64,000 bases of DNA, taken from Stutzerimonas degradans (GTDB lineage Bacteria; Pseudomonadota; Gammaproteobacteria; Pseudomonadales; Pseudomonadaceae). The stretch covers positions 124,001 to 188,000 of the forward strand of contig NZ_JAMOHV010000009.1 in the NCBI RefSeq assembly GCF_024448505.1, in the 5' to 3' direction. The notes under the pieces were generated by a model. It ran no database searches. It worked only from the letters and a program-made list of their open reading frames with translations, and was not told where the DNA came from. Position numbers and translations under genes: made by a program. How positions within the stretch are numbered: position 1 is the first letter of the stretch; the number at the start of each line of letters is the position of its first letter. Below are positions 34,999 through 44,993 of the stretch, piece by piece.

Positions 34999-35885
34999 TG
35001 AGCGTGCTGATCAACAAGAACACCAAAGTCATCTGCCAGGGTTTTACCGGCTCGCAGGGTACCTTCCACTCCGAGCAGGCGATTGCCTATGGCACGCAGA
35101 TGGTCGGTGGCGTCACGCCGGGCAAGGGCGGCACGCTGCATCTCGGTCTGCCGGTGTTCAATACCGTCAAGGAAGCGGTAGATGCGACGGGTGCCGATGC
35201 CTCGGTGATCTACGTGCCGGCGCCGTTCTGCAAGGATTCGATCCTCGAGGCCGCTTTCGGCGGTATCAAGCTGATCGTCTGCATCACCGAGGGCATCCCG
35301 ACGCTGGACATGCTCGAAGTGAAGATCAAGTGCGATGAACTGGGCGTGCGCCTGATCGGGCCGAACTGCCCGGGCGTTATCACTCCCGGCGAGTGCAAGA
35401 TCGGTATCCAGCCTGGGCATATCCACCAGCCGGGCAAGGTCGGCATCGTTTCCCGTTCCGGCACGCTGACCTATGAAGCGGTCAAGCAGACGACGGACGC
35501 CGGTTTCGGCCAGTCCACCTGCGTCGGTATCGGTGGCGACCCGATCCCGGGCTCGACGTTCATCGATATCCTGACCCTGTTCCAGAACGATCCGCAGACC
35601 GAAGCCATCGTCATGATCGGCGAGATCGGTGGTTCGGCCGAAGAAGAGGCCGCCGCGTTCATCAAGGCCAACGTCACCAAGCCGGTGGTGTCCTATATCG
35701 CGGGCGTCACCGCGCCGGCGGGCAAGCGTATGGGCCACGCGGGTGCGATCATTTCCGGCGGCAAGGGTACGGCGGATGAGAAGTTCGCTGCCCTGCAGGA
35801 CGCCGGTGTGAAGACCGTGCGCTCGCTGGCAGACATCGGCAAAGCGCTTGCCGAGGTCACCGGTTGGAGCATGAAGGGCGCCTGA
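34998..35885 (+). CDS. sucD: Succinyl-CoA synthetase alpha subunit
   Basis: CoA-binding alpha subunit carrying the phosphohistidine intermediate. The 295-residue protein has the CoA-binding [15 protein letters not shown] motif, the GPNCPG segment, the [10 protein letters not shown] motif, and the active-site His in GHAGAI near residue 247. It is translationally coupled to sucC by a one-base overlap. Confidence 0.97.
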   Translation: MSVLINKNTKVICQGFTGSQGTFHSEQAIAYGTQMVGGVTPGKGGTLHLGLPVFNTVKEAVDATGADASVIYVPAPFCKDSILEAAFGGIKLIVCITEGIPTLDMLEVKIKCDELGVRLIGPNCPGVITPGECKIGIQPGHIHQPGKVGIVSRSGTLTYEAVKQTTDAGFGQSTCVGIGGDPIPGSTFIDILTLFQNDPQTEAIVMIGEIGGSAEEEAAAFIKANVTKPVVSYIAGVTAPAGKRMGHAGAIISGGKGTADEKFAALQDAGVKTVRSLADIGKALAEVTGWSMKGA

Positions 35886-35903
35886 TCGCTCTGTTGCTTG
35901 TCG

Positions 35904-35935
35904 AAGGCCACCCCAGCGGGTGGCCTTTGCGTTTT
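35904..35935 (+). terminator. Intrinsic terminator after sucD
   Basis: A perfect 10-bp stem, AAGGCCACCC/GGGTGGCCTT (35904-35913 and 35918-35927), with loop CAGC and a downstream TTGCGTTTT tract. Confidence 0.85.
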
Positions 35936-36194
35936 CTACGCCTGAACCGACGGTTTGCCTCGGCATACATGGCAGGACAATGGCATCATTGCCGCCCTCA
36001 GCGTCGTCTGCTGTCTTCACGAGAGATGCAGGCGCGCAACAATGGACCGACCCAATCAGGCCGAGATCCGATTTCCAAACTCACGGAGACTTCCCAATCC
36101 ATTTCCGCCGTTGCGATCAGAATGCCGGTGCCTCTTCAGGTTCTGGCGGCATTGCTGTTCTCGATGGCCACATCCTTTCCGGTAGTTGTTTCGC
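35936..36194. other. Non-coding sequence before brnQ
   Basis: Together with the sucD terminator this makes a 309-nt gap. I see no coding potential and no confidently assignable promoter; it should contain the brnQ promoter. Confidence 0.5.
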
Positions 36195-37502
36195 ATGAAT
36201 CGTTTGAAAGGCTTCGATCTGCTGGCCCTTGGCTTCATGACATTCGCGCTGTTCCTTGGCGCCGGCAATATCATCTTCCCGCCCAGCGCTGGTATGGCCG
36301 CTGGTGAATTCATCTGGCAGGCGGCGCTAGGCTTCCTGTTCACCGGCGTAGGGCTGCCGCTGTTGACGGTCGTGGCACTTGCTCGCGTGGGCGGCGGCAT
36401 GGACCGGCTCACCGCGCCGCTCGGCCGGGGCGCCGGTACGTTGCTGGCGATCGCGGTGTACCTGGCAATCGGTCCGCTGTTCGCCACCCCGCGCACGGCC
36501 GTGGTGTCGTTCGAGATGGGCATCGCGCCGTTCACCGGCAATACGGCGGCGCCGCTGCTGGTCTACACCGCGCTGTTCTTCACCGCTGTGCTGTTCCTGG
36601 TACTGAACCCCGGGCGTCTGGTCGACAGTGTCGGCAAGATCATCACGCCCGTGCTGCTGGCGGCGCTGCTGGTACTCGGTGGAGCTGCGCTGTTTCTGCC
36701 GGCAGGTGAAATCGGCAGTGCCGCCGAGAGCTATCGTGCCAGTCCGATGATCAAGGGCTTTCTCGAAGGCTACCTGACGATGGATACGCTCGGCGCGCTG
36801 GTCTTCGGTATCGTCATCGCCACTGCGATCCGCGACAAGGGCGTGAGCGACGCGACACTGGTGACTCGGTATTCGATGACGGCCGGCGTGATTGCAGCGA
36901 TCGGCCTGTCGCTGGTCTACCTCTCGCTGTTCTACCTCGGGGCCACCAGCCAGGGTATCGCCGGGGACGCGCAAAATGGCGTGCAGATCCTGACCAGCTA
37001 CGTCCAGCACACCTTCGGTACGATGGGCAGCATGTTGCTGGCCGTGGTTATCACGTTGGCCTGCCTGACCACGGCAGTTGGCCTGACGGCCGCTTGCGGT
37101 GAGTTCTTCAGCGCGCTGCTGCCGGTTTCGTACCGCAACGTGGTGATTGTGTTCAGCCTGTTCAGCCTGCTGGTGGCCAACCAGGGTCTTACCCAGCTGA
37201 TCAGCGTTTCGGTACCGGTGCTGGTAGGTCTGTATCCGCTGGCCATCGTGTTGATCGCGCTGAGTCTGCTCGATCGGCTCTGGGTCTCGCAGGCGCGGGT
37301 GTTCCGGCCGGTGATGGCGGTGACGCTGATTTTTGGTGTGACCGACGGGCTGGCTGCGGCTGGTTTCACCCAGCTGGTTCCCGCCTGGTTCGGCGCGCTG
37401 CCGCTGGCCGCGCAGAGCATGGGCTGGCTGGTGCCGGCCTTGGTGACCCTCATCGTTGCCGCGCTGGTCGATCGTCTGCTCGGCAAGCATCGGCAGGTAT
37501 GA
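36195..37502 (+). CDS. brnQ: Branched-chain amino acid transporter (LIVCS family)
   Basis: Sodium- or proton-coupled leucine/isoleucine/valine carrier with about 12 predicted membrane helices, 435 residues. The N-terminal hallmark ALGFMTFALFLGAGNIIFPP is followed by LTVVALARVGGGMD and FATPRTAVVSFEMG. ATG at 36195 is chosen; a TTG three codons upstream is less likely. The position just after sucCD matches braB in P. aeruginosa. Confidence 0.93.
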   Translation: MNRLKGFDLLALGFMTFALFLGAGNIIFPPSAGMAAGEFIWQAALGFLFTGVGLPLLTVVALARVGGGMDRLTAPLGRGAGTLLAIAVYLAIGPLFATPRTAVVSFEMGIAPFTGNTAAPLLVYTALFFTAVLFLVLNPGRLVDSVGKIITPVLLAALLVLGGAALFLPAGEIGSAAESYRASPMIKGFLEGYLTMDTLGALVFGIVIATAIRDKGVSDATLVTRYSMTAGVIAAIGLSLVYLSLFYLGATSQGIAGDAQNGVQILTSYVQHTFGTMGSMLLAVVITLACLTTAVGLTAACGEFFSALLPVSYRNVVIVFSLFSLLVANQGLTQLISVSVPVLVGLYPLAIVLIALSLLDRLWVSQARVFRPVMAVTLIFGVTDGLAAAGFTQLVPAWFGALPLAAQSMGWLVPALVTLIVAALVDRLLGKHRQV

Positions 37503-37590
37503 GCGCACGGGTGGCTCCTCGCTACCGCGCACGGGTGCTGGCGATCATGCGACCTCGCTATAATCCGGCGCAGTTCACGAGGGGCTGCCC

Positions 37591-38316
37591 ATGATGTTTG
37601 CCGATCATCTTCTGCCGCATGTAGTCGCGGTTGTCTGGTTCATCATTTGCTGGGTTGGCTATACCCGCTATGCCACCTGGCGCGGCCGCGACACCGCCTG
37701 CCTGGCTAGTGTGCTGCATTTGTACCGCCAGGACTGGATGCAGCGCCTGCTGTTGCGCGACAACCGCATTGCCGATGCCAACGTGATCGGCAATCTCGAG
37801 CGCAATGCCTCGTTCTTCGCCTCCAGTACGCTGATCATCCTCGCCGGTGTGCTCACCGCGCTGGGTGCTTCCGATCGCGCGGTCTCGCTGCTGGCGGATC
37901 TGCCCTTCGCCCAGCCGGTCAGTCGCGGCCTCTCGGAAATCAAGCTGCTGGGGCTGGCGGTGGTTTTCGTCTACGCTTTCTTCACCTTCAGCTGGTGCAT
38001 GCGCCAGTACAACTTCGCGGCGGTGCTGGTGGCTTCCGCGCCGATGGCCGGTGAGCGCAACGTCAGCGATCACGAGCGCAAGGCGTTCGGCCAACGCGCG
38101 GCGCGTGTTCTCTCGATGGCGGCCAACCAGTTCAACTTCGGTCTGCGCGCCTACTACTTCGGCATGGCGACGCTGGCCTGGTTCATCCACCCGTGGTTCT
38201 TCATGGCGGTCACCACCGGTGTGGTCCTGGTGCTCTATCGTCGGGAGTTCCACTCCGACGTGCTCAGGGTCATGGTGTTCACGCCAACTTCCATCAGCGA
38301 TTCGCTCAAGGAGTAG
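37591..38316 (+). CDS. DUF599 family membrane protein
   Basis: A 241-residue inner-membrane protein with about five hydrophobic segments and conserved DUF599 features: an ERNASFFASSTLIILAGVLTALGA segment after a cytoplasmic loop, and RQYNFAAVLVASAP followed by FNFGLRAYYFGMA. The function is unknown. It is co-oriented with the downstream thioesterase genes with short gaps. Confidence 0.85.
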   Translation: MMFADHLLPHVVAVVWFIICWVGYTRYATWRGRDTACLASVLHLYRQDWMQRLLLRDNRIADANVIGNLERNASFFASSTLIILAGVLTALGASDRAVSLLADLPFAQPVSRGLSEIKLLGLAVVFVYAFFTFSWCMRQYNFAAVLVASAPMAGERNVSDHERKAFGQRAARVLSMAANQFNFGLRAYYFGMATLAWFIHPWFFMAVTTGVVLVLYRREFHSDVLRVMVFTPTSISDSLKE

Positions 38317-38337
38317 GGCAGGTACTGGCGAGCCGCT

Positions 38338-38835
38338 ATGATGCCCGGCTCGATTGATCATCCGAGCGTGCAGATGAGCGATAGCCAGATTCTCGAACGT
38401 ACCCAGCGTTTTCTTTCCCTGCTGCGGCACTGCCAGGTGCTGGGCCTGAGCGTTGAACATGCCGACCGCAGCGGACTGACCCTGCGCCTGCCGTACAGTG
38501 AAAAGCTGATCGGCAATCCCGAAACCGGCGGCATTCACGGCGGCGCGATCACCACGTTGATGGATACCACCTGCGGCATCTCCACGGCCTGCGCCTTGCC
38601 CGAGCTGGAGGTCTGTCCGACGCTCGACCTGCGTATCGACTACATGCATCCGGCCGAACCGGGGCACGATGTGTTCGGCTTCGCCGAGTGCTATCGAGTG
38701 ACCCCCACGGTGATCTTCACCCGCGGCGTCGCCTACCAGCGCGATATCAACGAACCGATCGCCCATGTGGTCGGCGCCTTCATGCGCATGGGCAAGGGCA
38801 CGCAGCCAGCAGGCGGAAAGGGCACGCAGGCATGA
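38338..38835 (+). CDS. PaaI-family hotdog-fold thioesterase
   Basis: Single hotdog domain of the PaaI/YbgC-like acyl-CoA thioesterase superfamily, 165 residues with this start. The active-site segment GGIHGGAITTLMD carries the HGG-based motif, followed by LDLRIDYMHPA. The N-terminus is uncertain: ATGs at 38338, 38341 and 38374 are all in frame, and the last gives a start closer to the typical family length. The stop overlaps the next gene in ATGA, and that gene is also a hotdog protein, so the two may form a heteromeric enzyme. Confidence 0.85.
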   Translation: MMPGSIDHPSVQMSDSQILERTQRFLSLLRHCQVLGLSVEHADRSGLTLRLPYSEKLIGNPETGGIHGGAITTLMDTTCGISTACALPELEVCPTLDLRIDYMHPAEPGHDVFGFAECYRVTPTVIFTRGVAYQRDINEPIAHVVGAFMRMGKGTQPAGGKGTQA

Positions 38836-39278
38836 GCAAGATGAACTTCAACGAGCTGGTTCGTCAGGCGCATGCCAGCAACGATTACGATCCGCTGATC
38901 AATCTGGTGCCCTACGCACGTCTGATCGGCATCGAGTGCCTGCGTCTGGGCGACGACATGGTGTTCCGCCTGCCGCAGAACGAAGACAACATCGGCAATC
39001 CGATGCTGCCGGCGATCCACGGCGGCGTCATTGCGGGCTTCATGGAACACGCCGCGATGCTGCATCTGCTGATGTTCATGGGCGCTCCGCATTTGCCGAA
39101 AATCATCGACTTCTCGATAGATTATCTGCGGGCCGGTCACTATCGTGACACCTTCGCTGCCTGCCAGGTCTGGCGCCAGGGCCGCAGGGTCGCCAACGTC
39201 GCGATCACTGCCTGGCAGACCACTCAGGCCGAACCCATCGCCACCGCACGCTGCCATTTCAAGATCGACGAACCCTGA
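38832..39278 (+). CDS. Second PaaI-like hotdog thioesterase
   Basis: A 148-residue hotdog-fold protein with motif AIHGGVIAGFMEHAA followed by IDFSIDYLRAGHYRDT, homologous to the upstream gene. At the position where the partner has an acid in the catalytic helix (TTLMDTT), this protein has GFMEHAA. It is translationally coupled to the preceding gene by a 4-nt overlap. The acyl substrate is unknown. Confidence 0.87.
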   Translation: MSKMNFNELVRQAHASNDYDPLINLVPYARLIGIECLRLGDDMVFRLPQNEDNIGNPMLPAIHGGVIAGFMEHAAMLHLLMFMGAPHLPKIIDFSIDYLRAGHYRDTFAACQVWRQGRRVANVAITAWQTTQAEPIATARCHFKIDEP

Positions 39279-39334
39279 CGTTGCACATGGGGCGGCCGGC
39301 TGGCGACCACCCACGTGTGATTCAAGGATTGTGA

Positions 39335-40573
39335 ATGGATGCGTTGTTGATTCTCGGCGGTGTGCTGTTGACCCTCGTCGGGCTCGTCTGGCTGGTAAGC
39401 CTCGCTTTCGCGACCAGCCTGTTCTGGGGCATCGGCAGTCTGCTGCCGCCTATCACCCTGGCATATGTGGTGCGCCACTGGAACGTGGCGCGCAAGGCCA
39501 TGCTGGTCATCGGGCTGGGTTTCATCCCGACGATCGTCGGCCTTTCCTTGCTGGCCGCGCGCGATCCGGAGCGGCTGACGGCGATCTTCAGCCTGCAGTG
39601 GCTGCCGCGGGAGGTGAAGCCCGAACTGGACACCGAGCTGCGCGGCCAGCTGAACGGCCGCACCTTCAAGCCGCAATATGGTGAGCTGATCGACGGCGTG
39701 CTGACGTTGCGTGCCGGCACGGAGTTCTTTGCCCAGCAGGAAGTCAGCATCCATCTGCCCGCAGCGGTCAGCGGGGCACTGGCGCTGGATGTGCTGCCGG
39801 ACGATGAAGGCGCGCTGCCGGTGGTCCATCTTTCATGGCTGGAGCCGGGGCGTGAACTGCCCGAGTCTCGGCGCATCACGCGCGGCTATACCCTGCATCT
39901 CAATCTGGTGCCGGAGGCGCCCAACCGGCTGCGCGGGGATTTTCATCTGGTCATGCCGCCGCACTTTGCGACCAGCCTGAGCGGCAAGGTCGAGCTTTAC
40001 AGCAGCCACCTGCGCTTTCGCGACGGTGCTGTCGACCGCCGGCACGACTCCGCCGATACGCTGGCCTATGTCGTACGCGACTACCTGCAACGTCGCCACC
40101 ATACCCGTGATGTCGAGCTGGCGCCGCTGGATGACATCAAGCTGCCGGCCGCCCGGCTGGAGCTGACGGTGCGTGGGCAGATCGCTGGTGAAGCGGCCGA
40201 GCAACCGCTGGTGCTGCTCAAGACCGCGCAGGGCTGGACGGTGGACGGCGACGATTACCCGCCGCTGGCCGTCGAGTCGCAGCCCGAGGCGAAACCGCGC
40301 GCGGCCGAGGCGCAGCCGGTTGCCGTAGCGCCGACCAGCAACCTCGACCGTCGGCCACGCTTTTCGTTGGAGCGGCTGCTGCAAAACCCAGGCCGTTACG
40401 AGCATCTGCTGGTGCGCGCGCACACCGAGCGAGGAGGCCTTGCGGAAGGGCGTTTCGCCGGGCTCGACAAGGACGGCAACCTGCGTATCCGCCGGGTCAT
40501 CAGCGGTCCCGGCGAGGCTTACTACAACCTGGCACCGGGCGAGATCGTCCTGCTGGAACTCCTCGAACCGTAA
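39335..40573 (+). CDS. Uncharacterised membrane-anchored protein
   Basis: Not recognised as a named family. The 412-residue protein starts with two or three hydrophobic helices (about residues 4-73). A long soluble region follows that looks beta-rich, with a conserved-looking FKPQYGELIDGVLTLRAGTEFF segment, a DFHLVMPPHFATSLSGKVELYSS-like stretch, an Ala/Pro/Glu linker near residues 310-335, and a compact C-terminal domain ending IVLLELLEP. Homologues in Pseudomonas are sometimes labelled MFS transporters, which the helix count does not support. It lies between the thioesterase pair and htpG. Confidence 0.75.
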   Translation: MDALLILGGVLLTLVGLVWLVSLAFATSLFWGIGSLLPPITLAYVVRHWNVARKAMLVIGLGFIPTIVGLSLLAARDPERLTAIFSLQWLPREVKPELDTELRGQLNGRTFKPQYGELIDGVLTLRAGTEFFAQQEVSIHLPAAVSGALALDVLPDDEGALPVVHLSWLEPGRELPESRRITRGYTLHLNLVPEAPNRLRGDFHLVMPPHFATSLSGKVELYSSHLRFRDGAVDRRHDSADTLAYVVRDYLQRRHHTRDVELAPLDDIKLPAARLELTVRGQIAGEAAEQPLVLLKTAQGWTVDGDDYPPLAVESQPEAKPRAAEAQPVAVAPTSNLDRRPRFSLERLLQNPGRYEHLLVRAHTERGGLAEGRFAGLDKDGNLRIRRVISGPGEAYYNLAPGEIVLLELLEP

Positions 40574-40626
40574 ACGCTGCCCGGTGAACCACTCGGCCGT
40601 TGCACGCCTGCGCGGCGGCCGCCACC

Positions 40627-40654
40627 CTTGAAATCCGTCACTCGAACCCCATCT
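40627..40654 (+). promoter_or_regulatory. Sigma-32 heat-shock promoter of htpG
   Basis: CTTGAAA (40627-40633), a 13-nt spacer, CCCCATCT (40647-40654): an excellent match to the RpoH consensus. The predicted start near 40661 gives a leader of about 51 nt. Confidence 0.9.
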
Positions 40655-40711
40655 GCCTGACACTGCCGCAGCCGCGGCCCGTGCCAATCGACGATGTGGA
40701 GTGTGTGACCG

Positions 40712-42616
40712 ATGAGTGTGGAGACTCAAAAAGAAACTCTGGGCTTCCAGACCGAAGTGAAGCAGCTGCTTCACCTGATGATCCATTCGCTGTACTCGAA
40801 CAAGGAAATCTTCCTCCGCGAACTGATCTCCAACGCCTCCGACGCGGCCGACAAGCTGCGCTTCGAGGCGCTGGCCAAGCCCGAGCTGCTCGAGGGCGGC
40901 GCCGAGCTGAAGATCCGCCTGTCGTTCGACAAGGATGCCAAGACCGTGACCCTAGAGGACAACGGCATCGGCATGAACCGCGAGGACGTCATCGCCCATC
41001 TGGGCACCATCGCCAAATCCGGTACCGCTGACTTCCTGAAGAACCTCTCCGGCGACCAGAAGAAAGATTCGCATCTGATCGGCCAGTTCGGTGTCGGCTT
41101 CTACTCGGCTTTCATCGTCGCCGACAAGGTCGATGTCTACAGCCGCCGCGCCGGAACACCGGCGAGCGAGGGCGTGCACTGGTCCTCGCAGGGTGAGGGC
41201 GAATTCGAAGTTGCCACCATCGACAAAGCCGAGCGCGGCACCCGCATCGTCCTGCACCTGAAGAAGGGCGAGGAAGAGTTCGCCGATGGCTGGCGCCTGC
41301 GCAACATCGTCAAGAAATACTCCGACCACATCGCGCTGCCCATCGAACTGCCGAAAGAATTCCATGGCGAGGAGAAGGACAAGCCGACCGAACCCGAGTG
41401 GGAAACCGTCAACCGCGCCAGCGCCCTGTGGACCCGTCCGCGCAGCGACGTGAAGGACGAGGAATATCAGGAGTTCTACAAGCACGTCGCCCATGACTTC
41501 GAGAACCCGCTGGCCTGGAGCCACAACAAAGTCGAAGGCAAGCTGGAATACACCTCGCTGCTCTACGTGCCAGGTCGCGCGCCGTTCGATCTGTACCATC
41601 GCGAAGCGCCCAAGGGCCTCAAGCTGTATGTGCAGCGCGTGTTCATCATGGACCAGGCCGACGAGTTCCTGCCGTTGTACCTGCGCTTCATCAAGGGTGT
41701 GGTCGACTCCAACGATCTGTCGCTGAACGTCTCGCGCGAAATCCTGCAGAAGGACCCGGTGATCGACAGCATGAAATCCGCGCTGACCAAGCGTGTGCTG
41801 GACATGCTGGAGAAGCTCGCCAAGGACAAACCCGAGGACTACCAGAGCTTCTGGAAGCAGTTCGGCCAGGTGCTCAAGGAAGGTCCGGCGGAGGATTTCG
41901 CCAACAAGGAGAAGATTGCCGGCCTGCTGCGCTTCGCCTCCACCAGCGACGCCTCCGGCGAGCAGTCGGTGTCGCTTGCCGACTACCTCGGCCGCGTCAA
42001 GGAAGGCCAGGACAAGATCTACTTCCTCACCGGCGAAAGCTATGCGCAGGTCAAGAACAGCCCGCACCTGGAAGTCTTCCGCAAGAAGGGTATCGAAGTG
42101 CTGCTGCTCACCGACCGCATCGACGAGTGGCTGATGAGCTACCTCACCGAGTTCGACGGCAAGCAGTTCGTCGATGTGGCCCGCGGTGATCTGGACCTCG
42201 GCAAACTGGACTCCGAAGAAGACAAGAAGGCCCAGGAAGAAATCGCCAAGGCCAAGGAAGGGCTGATCGAACGCCTGAAAGGTGCGCTCGGTGACGAAGT
42301 GGCCGAGGTGCGTGTGTCCCATCGTCTGACCGATTCGCCGGCGATCCTCGCCATCGGCGAGCAGGATCTGGGCCTGCAGATGCGCCAGATTCTCGAAGCC
42401 AGTGGGCAGAAGGTGCCGGAAGCCAAGCCGATCTTCGAGTTCAACCCGCAGCACCCGCTGATCGAGAAGCTGGATGCCGAGGCTGACGAAGACCGTTTCG
42501 CCGACCTCTCGCACATCCTCTTCGACCAGGCCGCACTGGCGGCCGGTGACAGCCTGAAGGACCCGGCTGCCTACGTGCAGCGCCTGAACAAGCTGTTGGT
42601 GGAACTCTCCGCCTGA
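40712..42616 (+). CDS. htpG: Hsp90-family chaperone HtpG
   Basis: Cytosolic Hsp90 chaperone. The 634-residue protein has the GHKL ATPase domain ([35 protein letters not shown]), the middle domain ([10 protein letters not shown]), and the C-terminal dimerisation domain. It is full length. A sigma-32 promoter upstream fits heat-shock control. Confidence 0.98.
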   Translation: MSVETQKETLGFQTEVKQLLHLMIHSLYSNKEIFLRELISNASDAADKLRFEALAKPELLEGGAELKIRLSFDKDAKTVTLEDNGIGMNREDVIAHLGTIAKSGTADFLKNLSGDQKKDSHLIGQFGVGFYSAFIVADKVDVYSRRAGTPASEGVHWSSQGEGEFEVATIDKAERGTRIVLHLKKGEEEFADGWRLRNIVKKYSDHIALPIELPKEFHGEEKDKPTEPEWETVNRASALWTRPRSDVKDEEYQEFYKHVAHDFENPLAWSHNKVEGKLEYTSLLYVPGRAPFDLYHREAPKGLKLYVQRVFIMDQADEFLPLYLRFIKGVVDSNDLSLNVSREILQKDPVIDSMKSALTKRVLDMLEKLAKDKPEDYQSFWKQFGQVLKEGPAEDFANKEKIAGLLRFASTSDASGEQSVSLADYLGRVKEGQDKIYFLTGESYAQVKNSPHLEVFRKKGIEVLLLTDRIDEWLMSYLTEFDGKQFVDVARGDLDLGKLDSEEDKKAQEEIAKAKEGLIERLKGALGDEVAEVRVSHRLTDSPAILAIGEQDLGLQMRQILEASGQKVPEAKPIFEFNPQHPLIEKLDAEADEDRFADLSHILFDQAALAAGDSLKDPAAYVQRLNKLLVELSA

Positions 42617-42635
42617 TCTGAAACAGCGGCTGAAA

Positions 42636-42696
42636 AAGGCCCGCTTCTCACCCCATCATTCACGTTCCCGTGGATGGCGAGGCGAGGGCGGGCCTT
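42636..42696. terminator. Bidirectional terminator between htpG and the valine operon
   Basis: Arms AAGGCCCGC (42636-42644) and GCGGGCCTT (42688-42696), with extra imperfect pairing inside. On the minus strand it runs into TTTTT, so it best terminates the acyl-CoA dehydrogenase transcript; it also lies just after htpG. Confidence 0.7.
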
Positions 42697-42712
42697 CGTG
42701 TTTCTGTGCGGA

Positions 42713-43864
42713 TTACAGCGGGTAGTGGGCCAGCTCGCGGGCGATCAGCAGGCGCTGGATTTCGCTGGAGCCTTCGTAAATCTGCGTGATGCGCGCATCG
42801 CGGTAATAGCGCTCGACCGGGTAGTCCTCCAGGTAGCCGTAGCCGCCGTGTATCTGCACCGCCTGCGAGCAGACCTTCTCGGCCATCTCCGAGGCAAACA
42901 GCTTGGCCTGTGAAGCCTCGGACAGGCAGGGCAGGCCGGCACTCTTCAGTCGCGCGGCATGCAGGATCAGCAGGCGCGCGGCGTTCAGCTGGGTCTGCAT
43001 GTCGGCGAGCATGTTGGCGATGCTCTGGTGCTCGGCGATCGGCTTGCCGAACTGCACCCGCTCGCGCGCATAGCGCAGCGCGGCCTCGAACGCGGCGCGG
43101 GCGATGCCGAGCGCCTGCGCGGCGATGCCGATGCGACCGCCTTCCAGGTTCGACAGGGCGATGGCCAGGCCCTTGCCACGTTCACCGACCAGGTTTTCCT
43201 GTGGGATGCGACAGTCGCTGAGCGATACCGCGCAGGTGTCCGAGGCGCGGATGCCCATCTTGTGTTCGCTGCGTTCCACGGCAAAACCGGGGGTGTCGGT
43301 GGGTACGAGAAACGCGGAGAGTCCTTTCTTGCCTAGTTCTGGGTCGGTGACGGCGAAGACGATGGCCAGCTTCGCGCGGCCCGCGTTGCTGCAGAACTGC
43401 TTGCTGCCGTTGAGCACCCAATGGTCGTCCACCAGTTCGGCACGGGTGCGCAGGTTGTGCGCCTCCGAACCGGCCTGCGGTTCGGTGAGGGCGAAGCAGC
43501 CGATGGCGCGACCGCTGGCCAGTTCCGCCAGCCACTCGTCCTTCTGCGCCTGCGAACCGTAGTTGAGCAGCGGGCCGCAGCCGACCGAGTTGTGGATACT
43601 CATCAGCGCGCCGGTGGCGCCGTCGCCGGCGGAGATTTCCTCCACGGCCAGGGCGTACGCCACGTAGTCGATATAGCTGCCGCCCCATTGCTCCGGGACG
43701 ACCATGCCAAGCAGGCCCAGCTCGCCCATCTGCGCCACCAGCGCGTCGTCGATCCAGCCGGCCTTCTCCCAGGCCTGCGCGTGAGGCGCGATCTCGCGGC
43801 GGGCGAAGTCGCGCGCCATGTCGCGGATCATGCGTTGGTCTTCGCTGAGTTCGAGGTCATGCAT
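42713..43864 (-). CDS. Acyl-CoA dehydrogenase (probable isobutyryl-CoA dehydrogenase)
   Basis: FAD enzyme of 383 residues that introduces the 2,3-double bond in an acyl-CoA. Acyl-CoA dehydrogenase features include [11 protein letters not shown], the substrate-site region and the C-terminal [20 protein letters not shown] segment followed by [16 protein letters not shown]. Clustering with 3-hydroxyisobutyryl-CoA hydrolase, mmsB and mmsA points to isobutyryl-CoA in valine breakdown; that substrate is an inference from context. It is last in the reverse operon, 34 nt after the hydrolase. Confidence 0.9.
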   Translation of the reverse strand: MHDLELSEDQRMIRDMARDFARREIAPHAQAWEKAGWIDDALVAQMGELGLLGMVVPEQWGGSYIDYVAYALAVEEISAGDGATGALMSIHNSVGCGPLLNYGSQAQKDEWLAELASGRAIGCFALTEPQAGSEAHNLRTRAELVDDHWVLNGSKQFCSNAGRAKLAIVFAVTDPELGKKGLSAFLVPTDTPGFAVERSEHKMGIRASDTCAVSLSDCRIPQENLVGERGKGLAIALSNLEGGRIGIAAQALGIARAAFEAALRYARERVQFGKPIAEHQSIANMLADMQTQLNAARLLILHAARLKSAGLPCLSEASQAKLFASEMAEKVCSQAVQIHGGYGYLEDYPVERYYRDARITQIYEGSSEIQRLLIARELAHYPL

Positions 43865-43898
43865 AGCGCTGTCCTTCTTGTCGTTGGCGTGCCGGAGC

Positions 43899-44993
43899 TC
43901 AGACCGTGGCGCTGCGCCGGGTCTTGCCGGAGGCGGTCTTGAAACCGGCGAAAAACGCCTGTACCCGTTCGGGGGTGACTTCGGCCAGCGTCGGCGGGTT
44001 CCAGCGTGGTGACTTGTCCTTGTCGATGATCAGCGCGCGCACGCCTTCCATGATGTCGCCCTGGGCGAACCACTGGCGATCCAGATGCAGTTCCAGGGCG
44101 AAGCACTCGGCCAGCGGCAGGTCGCGACCACGGCGCAGCATCTCCAGCGTCACGCACATCGCCAGCGGCGAGCGGCTGTCGAGCACCTTGAGGGTTTCCT
44201 CGGCCCAATCGCTGAACTCGCTGCGGGTTTCGGCGGCCAGCGAAGCGCGAATGGCCGCTACGTCGTGCTGGCCGAAATGCTCGTCGATGGCCTGGTGCAG
44301 GGCCTTCAGCTCGGAGCCGGGCAGGCGGTTGGTACCAAGGGTCGCCACCAGCGTGCGCAGCGCCTCCTGTGGATGGATGCTCCAGCTCATGTGATCGAGG
44401 CAGCGATCCAGCTCGGCGATCTGCTCGTGACTGATGCACCAGTCGGCCAGGCCGGCATGCAGCGCGTCGGCCGCGCGGATCGGCAGGCCGGTCACGCCCA
44501 TATAGGTGCCCAGCTCGCCGGGCAGACGCGAGAGGAAATAGCTGCCGCCGACATCCGGGAAATAGCCGATGCCGACTTCTGGCATGCCCATGCGCACCCG
44601 TTCGCTGATCACCCGCAGCGCAGCGCCTTGCACCAGGCCCATGCCGCCGCCGAGGACGAAGCCGTCCATCAGCGCCAGCAGCGGCTTGGGGTAGGCGTGG
44701 ATGTACTGGTCGAGGGCATATTCCTCCTCGAAGAAGGTCTCGTGCTCGGTATCGCCGCGCTTGAAGCTGTCGTACAGCGAGCGGATGTCGCCGCCGGCGC
44801 AGAAGGCCTTCTCGCCGTTGGCGCGCAGCACCACGGCGTGAATTGCCGGATCGACCGCCCACGCACGCAACTGCTGGTCGAGCAGGCGCACCATCTCCAG
44901 GTTCACTGCGTTGAGCCCGGCCGGGCGGTTGAGGGTGAGGTGGCCGATGTGGTTGCGCACGGCCGCCAGCACGGGGCGTTCGGTTTCACTCAT
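43899..44993 (-). CDS. 3-Hydroxyisobutyryl-CoA hydrolase
   Basis: Crotonase-superfamily enzyme hydrolysing 3-hydroxyisobutyryl-CoA in valine catabolism. The 364-residue protein has the oxyanion-hole motifs [13 protein letters not shown] and [11 protein letters not shown], the family Glu/Asp-containing [18 protein letters not shown] segment, and the extended C-terminal domain that separates hydrolases from enoyl-CoA hydratases. The start MSETERP is preferred over a longer frame overlapping mmsB. It overlaps the mmsB 3' end by 8 nt. Confidence 0.9.
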   Translation of the reverse strand: MSETERPVLAAVRNHIGHLTLNRPAGLNAVNLEMVRLLDQQLRAWAVDPAIHAVVLRANGEKAFCAGGDIRSLYDSFKRGDTEHETFFEEEYALDQYIHAYPKPLLALMDGFVLGGGMGLVQGAALRVISERVRMGMPEVGIGYFPDVGGSYFLSRLPGELGTYMGVTGLPIRAADALHAGLADWCISHEQIAELDRCLDHMSWSIHPQEALRTLVATLGTNRLPGSELKALHQAIDEHFGQHDVAAIRASLAAETRSEFSDWAEETLKVLDSRSPLAMCVTLEMLRRGRDLPLAECFALELHLDRQWFAQGDIMEGVRALIIDKDKSPRWNPPTLAEVTPERVQAFFAGFKTASGKTRRSATV

